A DNA stretch of 64,000 nt, taken from assembly GCF_937888285.1 (NCBI RefSeq), contig NZ_CALART010000065.1:1-64000 (forward strand), read 5' to 3'. Below, piece after piece: positions 16,536 through 26,315 of this stretch (position 1 is the first letter of the stretch; every line of letters begins with the position of its first letter). A program made the position numbers and the translations under genes. Below the pieces are notes generated by a model. The model did not search any database, was not told the DNA's origin, and saw only the letters and a list, made by a program, of their open reading frames with translations. Source of the DNA: an uncultured Aquimonas sp. Its GTDB lineage: Bacteria > Pseudomonadota > Gammaproteobacteria > Xanthomonadales > Xanthomonadaceae.

Positions 16536-19500
16536 GCGGGCCCGGCTCGATCCGCGACAAGGCCGCGCGCCGCTACCGCGGTCTGACCCATGCGGCCATT
16601 CGGCGGCCGATCGGTACCGCTGCGATCACCAGCGTGGTGCTGGTGCTGGGCCTGTTCTTCGTCGGTCGCCTGCCGGTCGACCTGCTGCCCGAGGTGGTCT
16701 ATCCGCTGATCCGCGTCGACGTGTCCTATCCGGGCGTGGCGCCCGAGGTGATCGAGGAGCAGGTCACCCGGCCGATCGAGCGCCAGCTGGCCTCGACCGA
16801 AGGCCTGACCCTGATGGCCAGCGAGGCGGAAGAGGGCAGCACCGATATCAGCCTGCTGTTCCGCTATGGCACCGACCTCGACCTCGCCCTGCAGAACGCC
16901 GCGCGCCTGCTGGAGCGCGCCCGCGGGCAGCTGCCGGACGACATCGAACCGCCGCGCCTGTCGAAGTTCGATCCGGGCGCACAGGCCGTGTTCGAGGCCG
17001 GCTTCTCTTCGCAGCGACGCAGCTCGCGTGAGGTGCGCGACTGGCTGGACAACCGCCTGGCGCCGCAGCTGCAGTCGATCCCCGGCGTGTCCGGCGTGCT
17101 CAGCGTCGGCGGGCAGGAGCGTGAGCTCGAAGTGGTGGTCGACCAGCAGCGCCTGCGCGCGTATGGCCTGAGCCTGGCCGATGTGTCGGCCCAGCTCGCC
17201 GCCGAGAACCAGAACGTCTCCGCCGGCAACATCACCAGCAGCAGCCTCGACGTGCGCGCGCGCACCGAAGGCCGCTTCAAGTCGGCCGCCGACATCGCCG
17301 CGGTGCTGCTGCAGATTCCCGGCAGCGATCGCCGCATCCGCCTCGATGAAGTTGCCGAGGTGCGCGACGGCTACCGCGAGCAGCGCGTGTTCGTGCGCCT
17401 GAACGGCGAGTCGGCCACCCAGCTCTCGGTGTTCAAGCAGCCCGACGCCAATACGGTGCAGGTGGTGGGTGAGGTGCAGGCGCGGCTGGACTCGCTGCGC
17501 GCCTCGGGCTTCATTCCCGAGGACATCGTCTTCAGCACCACCCGCGACGGCGCCTTCTTCGTGCGTGGCTCGGTCGAGTCGGTGGCCTCCGCTGCGGTGC
17601 TGGGCGGCGTGCTGGCCATGCTGGTGGTGCTGTTCTTCCTCGGCAGCGTGCGCGGCAGCGTGGTGATCGGGCTGTCCATCCCGCTGGCACTGATGGCCAC
17701 CTTCGCCCTGATGGGCGGCGCCGGGCTGAGTCTCAACGTCATGAGCCTGGGCGGCTTGGCGCTCGGCGTCGGCCTGCTGCTGGACAACGCCATCGTCATG
17801 CTGGAGAACATCGAGCGCCACCGCAGCCAGCTGCGCGAAGATCCGCAGCAGGCCGCGCACGCCGGCGCCGACGAGGTGATCTCGGCAGTGACTGCCGGCA
17901 CTCTCACCAACCTCGCCGCGGTGCTGCCCTTCCTGCTGATCACCGGGCTCGCGACCCTGGTGTTCCGCGAGCTGCTGGTGACCATCTCGTTCGCGGTCAT
18001 CGCCTCGCTGGCGGTGGCGCTGACCCTGGTGCCCATGCTCGCGGCACAGATGGCCAAGCTGCGCTTCTCTTCGGGCTTCGACCGCAGCCTGCCGTACCGC
18101 GCCTTCAGCCGGATGCTGCGGTCGGTGACCGACGGCTATCGCGGCCTGCTGCGCGCGCTGCTGCCGCGCCGCGGCTGGGTGCTGCTGTTTGCGTTCGCCA
18201 GCGTGCTTGCTGTCCTGCCCCTGGGCTCGCGGCTGGGCAACGAGTTCCTGCCCCAGCTCGACGACGGCAGCCTCAATGTGCGTCTGGCGCTGCCGGCGGG
18301 CACCACGCCCGAGCAGACCGACCGAGCCACCCGTGAGGTCGAGGCTGCGATCCGCGCGCTGCCGCATGTGCGCAGCGTGTTCACCGTGTCCGGCGGCAAC
18401 GTCTGGGGCGGCACGGTGTCCGAGCGCGCTGGCCGCGGCTGGCTGTCGATCCAGCTGGAGGACGCCAGCCAGCGACCCGAGTGGCCGGTCGGCCGCTGGG
18501 CCCGCGAGGCGCAGCGCCAGGTCAGCGCGCTCGACATCGCCGGCGCCGACATCGCGGTGCGCACCAGCGGTATCCGCGGGCTGAATTTCGGGCTTTCCGG
18601 CAACGATATGGAGCTGAAGGTGCTGGGCGAGGACCTCGCCACCCTGCAGCGCCTGGCCCGCGAGATCATCCGCGCGATCGAGGACATCCCCGGCCTCGAA
18701 GCCGTCGAGATGGACGACGAGGACCGCACCCCGGCCCTGCAGATCGAAGTCGATCGCGAGCGCGCCGCCGCGCTGGGTCTCGACGTGCGCGCGGTCGCCC
18801 AGGCCCTGCGCCAGGCCGTGACCGGCACCGTTCCTACCCGCTACAGCACCGGCGTCAACGAGTACGACGTGCGCGTGCGCATGCCGCGCGAGGAAGTCGA
18901 GAACCTCGACCGGCTCGGCGAAGTGATCGTCGCCAATGGAGCCAACGGGCCGATCCAGGCGCGCCAGGTCGCGAGCTTCACGCTGGGCGAAGGCCCGGCC
19001 GAGATCGGCCGCGAGAACCAGCTGCGCATCCAGCGCATCGTCGGCAGCTTCAACACCAGCGCCAGCGATGTCGGCACGATCATGGCAGAAGTGCAGCGGC
19101 GGCTGGCGGGCATCGACATGCCCGAGCAGTACGGCGTGGCCCTGGGCGGGCAGTTCGAGACCCTGGCCGAGACCGAGCGCGAGATGAACACGGTGATCCT
19201 GCTGGCCGTGTTCCTGGTGCTGGTGGTGCTGATCGTGCAGTACGAGCAGCTGACCAACCCGCTGGTGATCATGACCGCAGCACCCCTGGCGCTGTGCGGC
19301 GCGCTGGTGGCGCTGTGGGTGTCCGATACGCCGCTGTCGGCACCGGTGTTCCTGGGCGCGGTGCTGCTGATCGGCATCGTGGTGAACAATGCCATCCTGC
19401 TGGTCGAGTACATCGAGCAGGGCCGCGCGCGCGGCATGGCCGACATGGACGCGGTGATCGAGGCCGGCGCGGTGCGCCTGCGGCCGATCCTGATGACCAC

Positions 19501-19723
19501 GCTCACCACCGTGGTCGGCATGCTGCCGCTGGCGATCGGCCTGGATGCCGGCGGCGCGCTGATGCAGCCGCTGGCGGTCGCGGTGGTTGGCGGTCTGCTG
19601 TCGTCGATGCTGCTGACCCTGGTGCTGGTGCCCTGCCTGTACCTGGTGGCACAGCCGGCGGCGCGCTCGGTCATCGACTTCCTCACCCGGCGGCGTGCGC
19701 AGCCGGCGGCCTCGGGCGCTTGA
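16532..19723 (+). CDS. RND family efflux permease
   Basis: Inner-membrane proton antiporter of 1063 residues, with twelve membrane helices in two repeats and two large periplasmic loops. The first helix follows RPIGTAAITSVVLVLG, and helix 4 carries GVGLLLDNAIVMLENIER. Here the usual Asp-Asp proton pair of hydrophobe exporters is Asp418-Asn419, as in some less-studied RND branches. The GTG start overlaps the adaptor stop. The substrate cannot be told from sequence, but the helix-4 motif is not the heavy-metal type seen in the czc operon further on. Confidence 0.93.
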   Translation: MSGPGSIRDKAARRYRGLTHAAIRRPIGTAAITSVVLVLGLFFVGRLPVDLLPEVVYPLIRVDVSYPGVAPEVIEEQVTRPIERQLASTEGLTLMASEAEEGSTDISLLFRYGTDLDLALQNAARLLERARGQLPDDIEPPRLSKFDPGAQAVFEAGFSSQRRSSREVRDWLDNRLAPQLQSIPGVSGVLSVGGQERELEVVVDQQRLRAYGLSLADVSAQLAAENQNVSAGNITSSSLDVRARTEGRFKSAADIAAVLLQIPGSDRRIRLDEVAEVRDGYREQRVFVRLNGESATQLSVFKQPDANTVQVVGEVQARLDSLRASGFIPEDIVFSTTRDGAFFVRGSVESVASAAVLGGVLAMLVVLFFLGSVRGSVVIGLSIPLALMATFALMGGAGLSLNVMSLGGLALGVGLLLDNAIVMLENIERHRSQLREDPQQAAHAGADEVISAVTAGTLTNLAAVLPFLLITGLATLVFRELLVTISFAVIASLAVALTLVPMLAAQMAKLRFSSGFDRSLPYRAFSRMLRSVTDGYRGLLRALLPRRGWVLLFAFASVLAVLPLGSRLGNEFLPQLDDGSLNVRLALPAGTTPEQTDRATREVEAAIRALPHVRSVFTVSGGNVWGGTVSERAGRGWLSIQLEDASQRPEWPVGRWAREAQRQVSALDIAGADIAVRTSGIRGLNFGLSGNDMELKVLGEDLATLQRLAREIIRAIEDIPGLEAVEMDDEDRTPALQIEVDRERAAALGLDVRAVAQALRQAVTGTVPTRYSTGVNEYDVRVRMPREEVENLDRLGEVIVANGANGPIQARQVASFTLGEGPAEIGRENQLRIQRIVGSFNTSASDVGTIMAEVQRRLAGIDMPEQYGVALGGQFETLAETEREMNTVILLAVFLVLVVLIVQYEQLTNPLVIMTAAPLALCGALVALWVSDTPLSAPVFLGAVLLIGIVVNNAILLVEYIEQGRARGMADMDAVIEAGAVRLRPILMTTLTTVVGMLPLAIGLDAGGALMQPLAVAVVGGLLSSMLLTLVLVPCLYLVAQPAARSVIDFLTRRRAQPAASGA

Positions 19724-19794
19724 GGGATTCCCAGCACGGCCTTGTGGTGGGTCGGTACTGGTGAAGAGATCCCGGTTCGTCAGCGGGTGCCGCT

Positions 19795-19890
19795 TGTAGG
19801 AGCCTGCTTGCAGGCGACCGCAGCCTGTCCTTTGCCTCACGGGCTGCGCTTCGCCCAGGGCCACGGGTCGCGAGCCCGCTCGCTCCTACA
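19795..19890. repeat. Family B REP doublet (REPIN-like), 96 bp
   Basis: TGTAGGAGCCTGCTTGCAGG opens the element and TCGCGAGCCCGCTCGCTCCTACA closes it in inverse orientation, with GCAGCCTGTCC...TGCGCTTCGCCC between. It lies in the 297-base gap between the RND permease and the DUF1161 gene, which otherwise shows nothing. Same length and layout as the copies beside the RAYT gene at 46-48 kb. Confidence 0.85.
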
Positions 19891-20020
19891 AACAGCCGGT
19901 TGTCACAGGGGCAGTGGCAACAGTAGAGACGGGGTGTGCTGCGTCCCGAGCGAAAAGAAGGGCCGTCCCTGGCCCGGGCAGGCGGCGGCCGGGAGACCGT
20001 CGCAGCCCCAAGGACCTCGT

Positions 20021-20395
20021 TTACATCTCGTGCTGGGCGAGCGTTTCCAGCGGCGCGGGCGGGCCCATGTGCAGGGCGTCGGCGGCGCTGACCGACGTGC
20101 TGGCGACCGGCGTCTCGATCTCGGGCTCGCGCGGCGGCGTGCCGCGCTGGTAGGCGATGCGTGCCGTGCCGCCGTTGCAGCTGCCGACGATGCGGCCGAC
20201 GTCGGTGGCCTCGGGCTCGACGATCTGCAGCTGGTAATGGCGCACGCCGTTGGCCTCGATGCGCGCGGCGATCTCGGACTTGAGCTCTTCGCAGTCCTTG
20301 CGTGCCGTCTGCGCGTGGGCCGGTGTGGTCAGCAGCCCGAGCGCGCTCAGCGCGAGGCTGGAGTGGAGGAGGGCGAGGGCAAGGCTGCGCTTCAT
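20021..20395 (-). CDS. DUF1161 periplasmic protein
   Basis: The 124-residue protein has a signal peptide (LALALLHSSLALSALGLLTTPAHA). The mature part fits DUF1161: KDCEELKSEIAARIEANGVRHYQLQIVE and VGRIVGSCNGGTARIAYQRG, with the two conserved cysteines positioned for a disulfide. The C-terminal 30 residues (PPREPEIETPVASTSVSAAD) are not part of the domain. The function of the family is unknown. It lies alone between REP-type repeats. Confidence 0.85.
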   Translation of the reverse strand: MKRSLALALLHSSLALSALGLLTTPAHAQTARKDCEELKSEIAARIEANGVRHYQLQIVEPEATDVGRIVGSCNGGTARIAYQRGTPPREPEIETPVASTSVSAADALHMGPPAPLETLAQHEM

Positions 20396-20547
20396 GGCGG
20401 GCTCGTATCCGGTGGGCGACGCGGGCTGCGTCGGAACACAGGCTGCGCGCGCCAGCGGGCCGCGGCGGGGAGCGCTTGTGGCGGAATGCGGGCAGTCTCG
20501 GCGCGCGAGGCCTGCGCCTCGACCTCGAACGGCGCCCCGATCGCCGC

Positions 20548-20799
20548 ATAGGGTGGGCCCCGGCCCACCATGGCCCCGAACCTCGCCCCGGTCCCCGCAT
20601 AGGGTGGGCCCCGGCCCACCATGGCCTCGAACCTCGCCCCGGTCCCCGCATGGGGTGGGCCCTGGCCCACCATGGCCTCGAACCTCGCCCCGGTCCCGAA
20701 CTGGATGGGCGCTGTCCCACTCAGGGCTCCACATCTGCCAGGGCTGCATCAAGAACCGAGGCAAGAGTGGCGCCCCTGGTGGGCCGGGCCCCACCCTAT
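20548..20799. mobile_element. Composite family A element with three tandem left ends
   Basis: Left ends begin at 20548, 20599 and 20650, exactly 51 bases apart, each followed by CATGGC(C)TCGAACCTCGCCCCGGT. A decayed fourth follows near 20702. A single right end closes the element at 20799 (GGGCCCCACCCTAT). The gap 20396-20886 contains nothing else that I can call. Confidence 0.75.
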
Positions 20800-20886
20800 G
20801 TGTGGCCACCTGCATTCGCACCCGCACCCCGAATCATCAGGGGCTCGGCCGCCAGCACCCATCAATGGCGCCACGCAGGCGACGCC

Positions 20887-22815
20887 CTACAGCGGCCACA
20901 CCCACAGCAGCATCGGCATCGCCACCAGCAGCACCACCGCCTGCACCGGCAGGCCCAGCCGCCAGTAGTCGCCGAAGCGGAAGCCGCCCGGGCCCAGGAT
21001 CAGGGTGTTGTTCTGGTGGCCGATCGGCGTGAGGAAGGCGCAGGAGGCGCCGATCGCCACCGCCATCAGGAAGGGATCGGCCGAACAGTCGAGCGCCGTC
21101 GCCGTGCTGACTGCGATCGGACACATCACCGCGGCGGTGGCGGCGTTGTTCATCAGGTCCGACAGGGTCATGGTCACCACCATCACCAGGGCCAGGGCGA
21201 ATACCGGCTGGCCGCGGGCGAGGTCGTCCATCAGCACGCCGGCGATCAGGCTGGCCGCGCCCGTGCTCTCCATCGCGCCGGCGACCGGAATCAGCGCCGC
21301 CAGCAGCACGATCACCGGCCAGTCGATGGCGCTGTAGGCCGAGCGCTCCGGCAGCGTGCGCAGCACCAGGCTGGCCAGCGCGCCGGCGGCAAAGGCCACC
21401 GCCGTGGGCAGCAGGCCGACGGCGGCCGCGGCGATCGAGGCCAGCATCACCAGCGAGGCCAGCAGCGCTTGGCGGTGATCGGGAATGCGCAGCTCGCGCT
21501 CGGCCAGCGGCACGCAGCCGGCGTCGCCGGCGAAGCCAGCGAGGGCCTCGGGCGTGCCCTGCATCAGCAGCAGGTCGCCCGGCTGCAGGCGCAGCGCGCG
21601 CAGGCGCGCCAGGCTGCGACGCCCTTGCCGCGACACTGCCAGCAGGTTGATGCCGTGGCGGGTGCGCAGCTGCAGGTCGGTGGGGCTGCGGCCGACGATC
21701 GACGCGCCGGGCAGCACCACCAGTTCGATCAGGCCGAGTTCGGCGCGCGAGCTGTCGCGGCCGCTGTCCTCGTCCTTGGCGTCGTTCCTGGCGAGGCGCG
21801 CAGGCGACTTCGCCTTCCCGTCGGCGCCTGTGGCGCTGTCGCCGCGCCCAGCTTCCGCTGCGCCCGCCGAGGCCTCCGGCGCGCGCTCCGCTGCTTCGTC
21901 CGCCTCGGACTCGGGTTCGGGCTCGCGCTTGTCTTCCTCCAGCCGGAGCCCCAGCGCGTCCAGCGCCTTGGCCAGGCCTTCGGCTTCGGACTCGATGACC
22001 AGGATGTCGCCGACGCGGATGCGTCGCGTCGGGCTCGGCGCGTTCAGGCGCAGCTCGTTGCGCACCAGGGCCAGCACCTGCACATCGAGTTCCTCGAGCT
22101 TGGCCTCCAGCTCGCGCAGCGACTTGCCGGCGCTGCTGCTGCCCTCGGGCACGCGCGCCTCGGTCAGATAGGCGCCGCTCTCGAAGCTGTCGGCAGTGGC
22201 CTCGCGCCGCGCCGGCACCAGCCGCCAGCCGCCGAGCACGATCAGCAGCAGACCCGCCACGGCGACGGCCACGCCGACCGGGCTGAAGTCGAACATGCCG
22301 AAGGCCATGCCTGCGGACTCGGCGCGGAAGCCGGCGACGATGAGGTTCGGCGGCGTACCGATCAGCGTGGTCATGCCGCCAAGGATCGAGCCGAAGGCCA
22401 GCGGCATCAGCAGCCGCCCGGGCGGCATCTCCAGGCGGCGCGCCAGCTGCAGGGCCACCGGCATCAGCAGGGCCAGTGCGCCGACGTTGTTCATGAAGGC
22501 CGAGAGCAGGGCGCCGAGTCCGGTCAGCGCCGCCAGGCTCAGCGTGGGCCCGGCCTGTGCCGGCAGCACGCGCCGGGTCAGGGCATCGACCGCGCCGGAC
22601 AGCTGCAGGGCGCGGCTCAGCACCAGCACGCAGGCGACGGTGATGACTGCCGGATGGCCGAAGCCGGCGAAGGCGTCCTCAGGCGCGACCAGTCCGGCCG
22701 CCACGCAGGCCAGCAGCGCGGCCATCGCCACCACGTCATGGCGAAAGCGGCCCCACAGGAACAGGCCGACGGTGGCGGCAAGGATCAACAGGATCAGGAT
22801 CTGCTCGGTGCTCAT
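20887..22815 (-). CDS. SLC13/ArsB-type permease with two TrkA-C domains
   Basis: The 642-residue protein has membrane helices at both ends (about residues 5-195 and 430-640) with the family hallmarks FMNNVGALALLMPVA and LIGTPPNLIV, and again DLMNNAATAAVMCPIA near the C-terminus. Two TrkA-C (RCK_C) ligand domains lie in the cytoplasmic middle (about 210-290 and 355-435). They are separated by an acidic, charged linker of about 65 residues (EEDKREPEPESEADEAAE...) that looks disordered. Substrates of this type include sulfate, dicarboxylates and other anions; the real one is unknown. ATG 22815 is the only good start. Confidence 0.88.
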   Translation of the reverse strand: MSTEQILILLILAATVGLFLWGRFRHDVVAMAALLACVAAGLVAPEDAFAGFGHPAVITVACVLVLSRALQLSGAVDALTRRVLPAQAGPTLSLAALTGLGALLSAFMNNVGALALLMPVALQLARRLEMPPGRLLMPLAFGSILGGMTTLIGTPPNLIVAGFRAESAGMAFGMFDFSPVGVAVAVAGLLLIVLGGWRLVPARREATADSFESGAYLTEARVPEGSSSAGKSLRELEAKLEELDVQVLALVRNELRLNAPSPTRRIRVGDILVIESEAEGLAKALDALGLRLEEDKREPEPESEADEAAERAPEASAGAAEAGRGDSATGADGKAKSPARLARNDAKDEDSGRDSSRAELGLIELVVLPGASIVGRSPTDLQLRTRHGINLLAVSRQGRRSLARLRALRLQPGDLLLMQGTPEALAGFAGDAGCVPLAERELRIPDHRQALLASLVMLASIAAAAVGLLPTAVAFAAGALASLVLRTLPERSAYSAIDWPVIVLLAALIPVAGAMESTGAASLIAGVLMDDLARGQPVFALALVMVVTMTLSDLMNNAATAAVMCPIAVSTATALDCSADPFLMAVAIGASCAFLTPIGHQNNTLILGPGGFRFGDYWRLGLPVQAVVLLVAMPMLLWVWPL

Positions 22816-22987
22816 GCGATCAACGGTTCAGAGGTCGACGCATGCTTGCAGCTCTGGCCGCGGAGTACCAGCAGCGGACCGGATGTCGCCCCCGGTGGGG
22901 CAGCTGCGAGCTTGCGGTCGTTACCGCGGCACGCATGCGGCGCTTGCATGCGGCCGGGCTCGTGACGGCTGCAGGCGTGCGGCGTCG

Positions 22988-23087
22988 CATAGGGTGGGCC
23001 CTGGCCTACCGTGAGCAGGACATTCGCCCCGGTCCTCGCCAGGGCGTGGCGGATGTCGAGCTCACGGTGGGCCAGGGCCCACCCTAT
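22988..23087. mobile_element. Family A MITE-like element, 100 bp
   Basis: Left end ATAGGGTGGGCCCTGGCCTACC (one change), right end GGTGGGCCAGGGCCCACCCTAT, with CGAGCTCACGG and GTGAGCAGGACATTCGCCCCGG subterminal parts. One of the two shortest complete copies (100 bp). It fills most of the 352-base gap 22816-23167, in which no gene is seen. Confidence 0.75.
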
Positions 23088-23167
23088 GGGGTGCGGGGCG
23101 ATGACGACGCGTCATCAGGCCCACACGCTCGCTGCGGCCGGTTGCCGATGTGGCCGGCCGCAGCGGC

Positions 23168-26100
23168 TCAGCGCATCGTCTCCACCTCCCGCCGATGCAC
23201 CAGCCGATACAGCGCTGGCAGCACCAGCAGGGTCAGCAGGGTCGAGCTCAGCACGCCGCCGATCACCACGGTGGCCAGCGGCCGCTGCACTTCGGCACCG
23301 GCGCCCACGGCCAGCGCCATCGGTACGAAGCCCAGGCTGGCCACCAGTGCGGTCATCAGCACCGGGCGCAGGCGGGTCAGCGCGCCCTGCTCGATGGCGG
23401 CATCGAGGCCCAGCCCCTGCGCACGCAGCTGGCGGATGAAGCTCAGCATCACCAGGCCGTTCAATACCGCGATGCCCGAGAGCGCGATGAAGCCGACGCC
23501 GGCCGAGATCGACAGCGGCAGGCCGCGCAGCAGCAGCGCCGCTACGCCGCCGGTCAGCGCCAGCGGCACGCCCGAGAACACCACCAGCGCATCGCGGCCC
23601 GAGCGCAGGGCCATCAGCAGCAGGCCGAGGATCAGCGCAAGCGTCAGCGGCACCACGATCGACAGCCGCTGTGAGGCGCTGATCAGCTTCTCGAAGCTGC
23701 CGCCGTAGCCGATCCAGTAGCCCGGCGGCAGCGTTACCTCGCTGTTGATGCGCGCGCGCAGGTCCTCGACGAAGCCGCCGAGATCGCGGCCGCGGATGTT
23801 GGCCGTCACCACCACCCGGCGCTTGCCGTTCTCGCGGTTGATCTGGTTGGGTCCCGTCTCGATGCGCAGCGCGGCGAGCTGGGCGAGCGGCAGGCTGCGC
23901 GGCAGGCCATCGCCGGCCTGCGGCAGCAGGATCGGCAGCTCGCCGAGCCGCGCCAGATCCGCGCGCTGGGCCTCGTCGAGGCGCACCACGACCGGTACCC
24001 GGCGATCGCCCTCGTAGTACAGCCCGGCCTGGACGCCGCCGATGGCCATGCGGATCGCGTCCTGCAGGTCGGACACGCGCAGACCGACCCGGGCCAGGGC
24101 TTCGCGGTCCGGCTCGATCTGCAGCATCGGCAGGCCGGTGGTCTGCTCGACCGCCACGTCCTGCGCGCCGACGCTGCCCTCGACGACCTCGCGGATCGCC
24201 TCGCCGAGTTCGGCCAGCGTGTCCAGGTCATCGCCGTACACCTTGACCGCGAGGTCGGCGCGCACGCCCGAGATCAGCTCATTGAAGCGCATCTGGATCG
24301 GCTGGGTGATCTCGTAGTTGTTGCCGGGCACCTGGTCCAGCACCGCCTGCAGTTCGGCGACGAACTGCGCGCGCGGCTTGCGCGGCGTGGGCCAGTTGGC
24401 GCGCGGCTTCATCAGCACATAGATGTCGGCGACCGAGGGCGGCATCGGGTCGGTGGCGACCTCGGCGGTGCCGATCTTGGCGACCACGCGCTCGACCTCG
24501 GGCAGCGCCGCGATGCGCGCTTCCAGCTGGGCCTGCATGTGGATGGCCTGGCTCAGCGAGGTGCCGGGAATGCGCATGGCATGCAGGGCGATATCGCCCT
24601 CGTCCAGGCTGGGGATGAACTCGCTGCCCATGCGGCTGGCGGCGAAACCCGCGCCCAGCACCAGCAGTGCGGCCACGGCCACCACCGGCAGTCGCGCGCC
24701 GAGCGCGCGCCGCAGCGCCGGCCGATAGGCGCGCGAGGCCACGGACATGAGCCGGCTCTCGTGCGCCTGCACGCGGCCGCCCAGGGCCACCGCGATCATC
24801 GCCGGCACGAAGGTCAGCGACAGCAGCAGGGCTGCGGTCAGCGCCAGCACCACGGTGATCGCCATCGGGTGGAACATCTTTCCTTCCACGCCTTCCAGCG
24901 CGAAGATCGGCAGGTAGACCGCGGTGATGATGCCGACGCCGAACAGGGCCGGGCGGATCACCTCGGTGGTCGCCTCGGCGGCCAGCGCATAGCGCTCGCG
25001 CGCCGACAGCAGGCGGCCCTGGCGCTGCTGCTCCTCGCCGAAGCGGCGCAGCGCGTTCTCGATGATGATCACGGCGCCATCGACGATCAGGCCGAAGTCG
25101 AGCGCGCCCAGGCTCATGAGATTCCCCGACACGCCGGCCTGGCGCATGCCGATCGCGGTCATCAGGAAGCTCAGCGGGATCACCGCGGCGGTGATCAAGG
25201 CCGCGCGCAGATTGCCGAGCAGCAGGAACAGCACGGCGATCACCAGCAGCGCGCCCTCGGCCAGCGAGGTCGCCACCGTGCGCACCGTGCGATCGACCAG
25301 GGCGGTGCGGTCGTAGACCGTGGTCAGCCGCACGCCGGCCGGCAGCGAGGCGCGGATGTCCTCGACGCGCGCATCGACCGCGCGCGCCACTTCGCGGCTG
25401 TTGGCGCCGATGCGCATGAACACCGTGCCCAGCACGACCTCGCGGCCGTTCTCGGTAGCCGCACCGCTGCGCAGCTCGCGGCCCTCCTGCACGCGGGCGA
25501 CATCGCGCAGGCGGATCACCGCATCGCCGCGGCTCGCCACCACCAGCGCCTCCAGCGCTTCGATGTCCTGCAGCTGGCCGGGCACCCGCACCAGCACCTG
25601 TTCGCCGAAGCGCTCGATGTAGCCGGCGCCGACATTGGCATTGCCGGCTTCGATGGCGTCGACGAGATCGTTCAGACCCAAGCCCAGGGCCTGCAGGCGG
25701 GCCAGATCGGGCGCCACCTGCAGCTCGCGCGCATGGCCGCCGATGGTGTTGACCTCGACCACGCCGGGCACGCCGCGCAGCTGCGGGCGCACGATCCAGT
25801 CCTGCACGCCGCGCAGGTCGGTGGGCGTGTACGCGCTGCCATCGGCCTTGCGCGCCTCGGGCGCGGCCTCGACCGTGTACAGGTAGATCTCGCCCAGCCC
25901 GGTGGCGATCGGCCCCATCGCCGGCTCCAGGCCCGCCGGCAGCTGGCCGCGCACTTCCTGCAGGCGCTCGGCGATCTGCTGGCGCGCCCAGTAGATGTCG
26001 GTGCCGTCCTCGAACACCACGGTGACCTGCGACAGCCCGTAGCGCGACAGCGAGCGCGTGTAGTCCAGCCGCGGCAGGCCGGCCAGCGCGGTCTCGACCG

Positions 26101-26302
26101 GAAAGCTGATGCGCTGCTCGGTCTCCAGCGGCGAGTAGCCCGGCGCCTCGGTATTGATCTGCACCTGCACATTGGTGATGTCGGGCACGGCGTCGATCGG
26201 CAGCTGGCGCAGGTTCCAGGCGCCCAAGGCGGCCAGCGCCAGCACCGCGGCCAGCACTGCCCAGCGCTGCCGGATGGCAGCGTGGATCGATGAATCCAGC
26301 AT
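23168..26302 (-). CDS. czcA: CzcA-type heavy-metal efflux RND permease
   Basis: Proton-driven exporter of divalent metals (Co, Zn, Cd, or Ni/Cu relatives) in the inner membrane, 1044 residues. The heavy-metal signature in helix 4, DFGLIVDGAVIIIEN, has Asp402, Asp408 and Glu415, the same positions as the acidic triad described for Cupriavidus CzcA. LIVDGAVI is the metal-type version, unlike the hydrophobe-type pump at 16532. It is third in the order czcC-czcB-czcA, 13 bases after czcB. No sensor or response regulator is adjacent. Confidence 0.95.
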   Translation of the reverse strand: MLDSSIHAAIRQRWAVLAAVLALAALGAWNLRQLPIDAVPDITNVQVQINTEAPGYSPLETEQRISFPVETALAGLPRLDYTRSLSRYGLSQVTVVFEDGTDIYWARQQIAERLQEVRGQLPAGLEPAMGPIATGLGEIYLYTVEAAPEARKADGSAYTPTDLRGVQDWIVRPQLRGVPGVVEVNTIGGHARELQVAPDLARLQALGLGLNDLVDAIEAGNANVGAGYIERFGEQVLVRVPGQLQDIEALEALVVASRGDAVIRLRDVARVQEGRELRSGAATENGREVVLGTVFMRIGANSREVARAVDARVEDIRASLPAGVRLTTVYDRTALVDRTVRTVATSLAEGALLVIAVLFLLLGNLRAALITAAVIPLSFLMTAIGMRQAGVSGNLMSLGALDFGLIVDGAVIIIENALRRFGEEQQRQGRLLSARERYALAAEATTEVIRPALFGVGIITAVYLPIFALEGVEGKMFHPMAITVVLALTAALLLSLTFVPAMIAVALGGRVQAHESRLMSVASRAYRPALRRALGARLPVVAVAALLVLGAGFAASRMGSEFIPSLDEGDIALHAMRIPGTSLSQAIHMQAQLEARIAALPEVERVVAKIGTAEVATDPMPPSVADIYVLMKPRANWPTPRKPRAQFVAELQAVLDQVPGNNYEITQPIQMRFNELISGVRADLAVKVYGDDLDTLAELGEAIREVVEGSVGAQDVAVEQTTGLPMLQIEPDREALARVGLRVSDLQDAIRMAIGGVQAGLYYEGDRRVPVVVRLDEAQRADLARLGELPILLPQAGDGLPRSLPLAQLAALRIETGPNQINRENGKRRVVVTANIRGRDLGGFVEDLRARINSEVTLPPGYWIGYGGSFEKLISASQRLSIVVPLTLALILGLLLMALRSGRDALVVFSGVPLALTGGVAALLLRGLPLSISAGVGFIALSGIAVLNGLVMLSFIRQLRAQGLGLDAAIEQGALTRLRPVLMTALVASLGFVPMALAVGAGAEVQRPLATVVIGGVLSSTLLTLLVLPALYRLVHRREVETMR

Positions 26303-26315
26303 GGTCCGTGCTCCC

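Noticed and set aside
15974..19864. A 1296-codon antisense frame opposite the RND genes
   Set aside because: In GC-rich DNA the antisense third frame stays open. The real genes have clear RND motifs and coupled starts; the antisense product has only Gln/His/Arg-rich low complexity.
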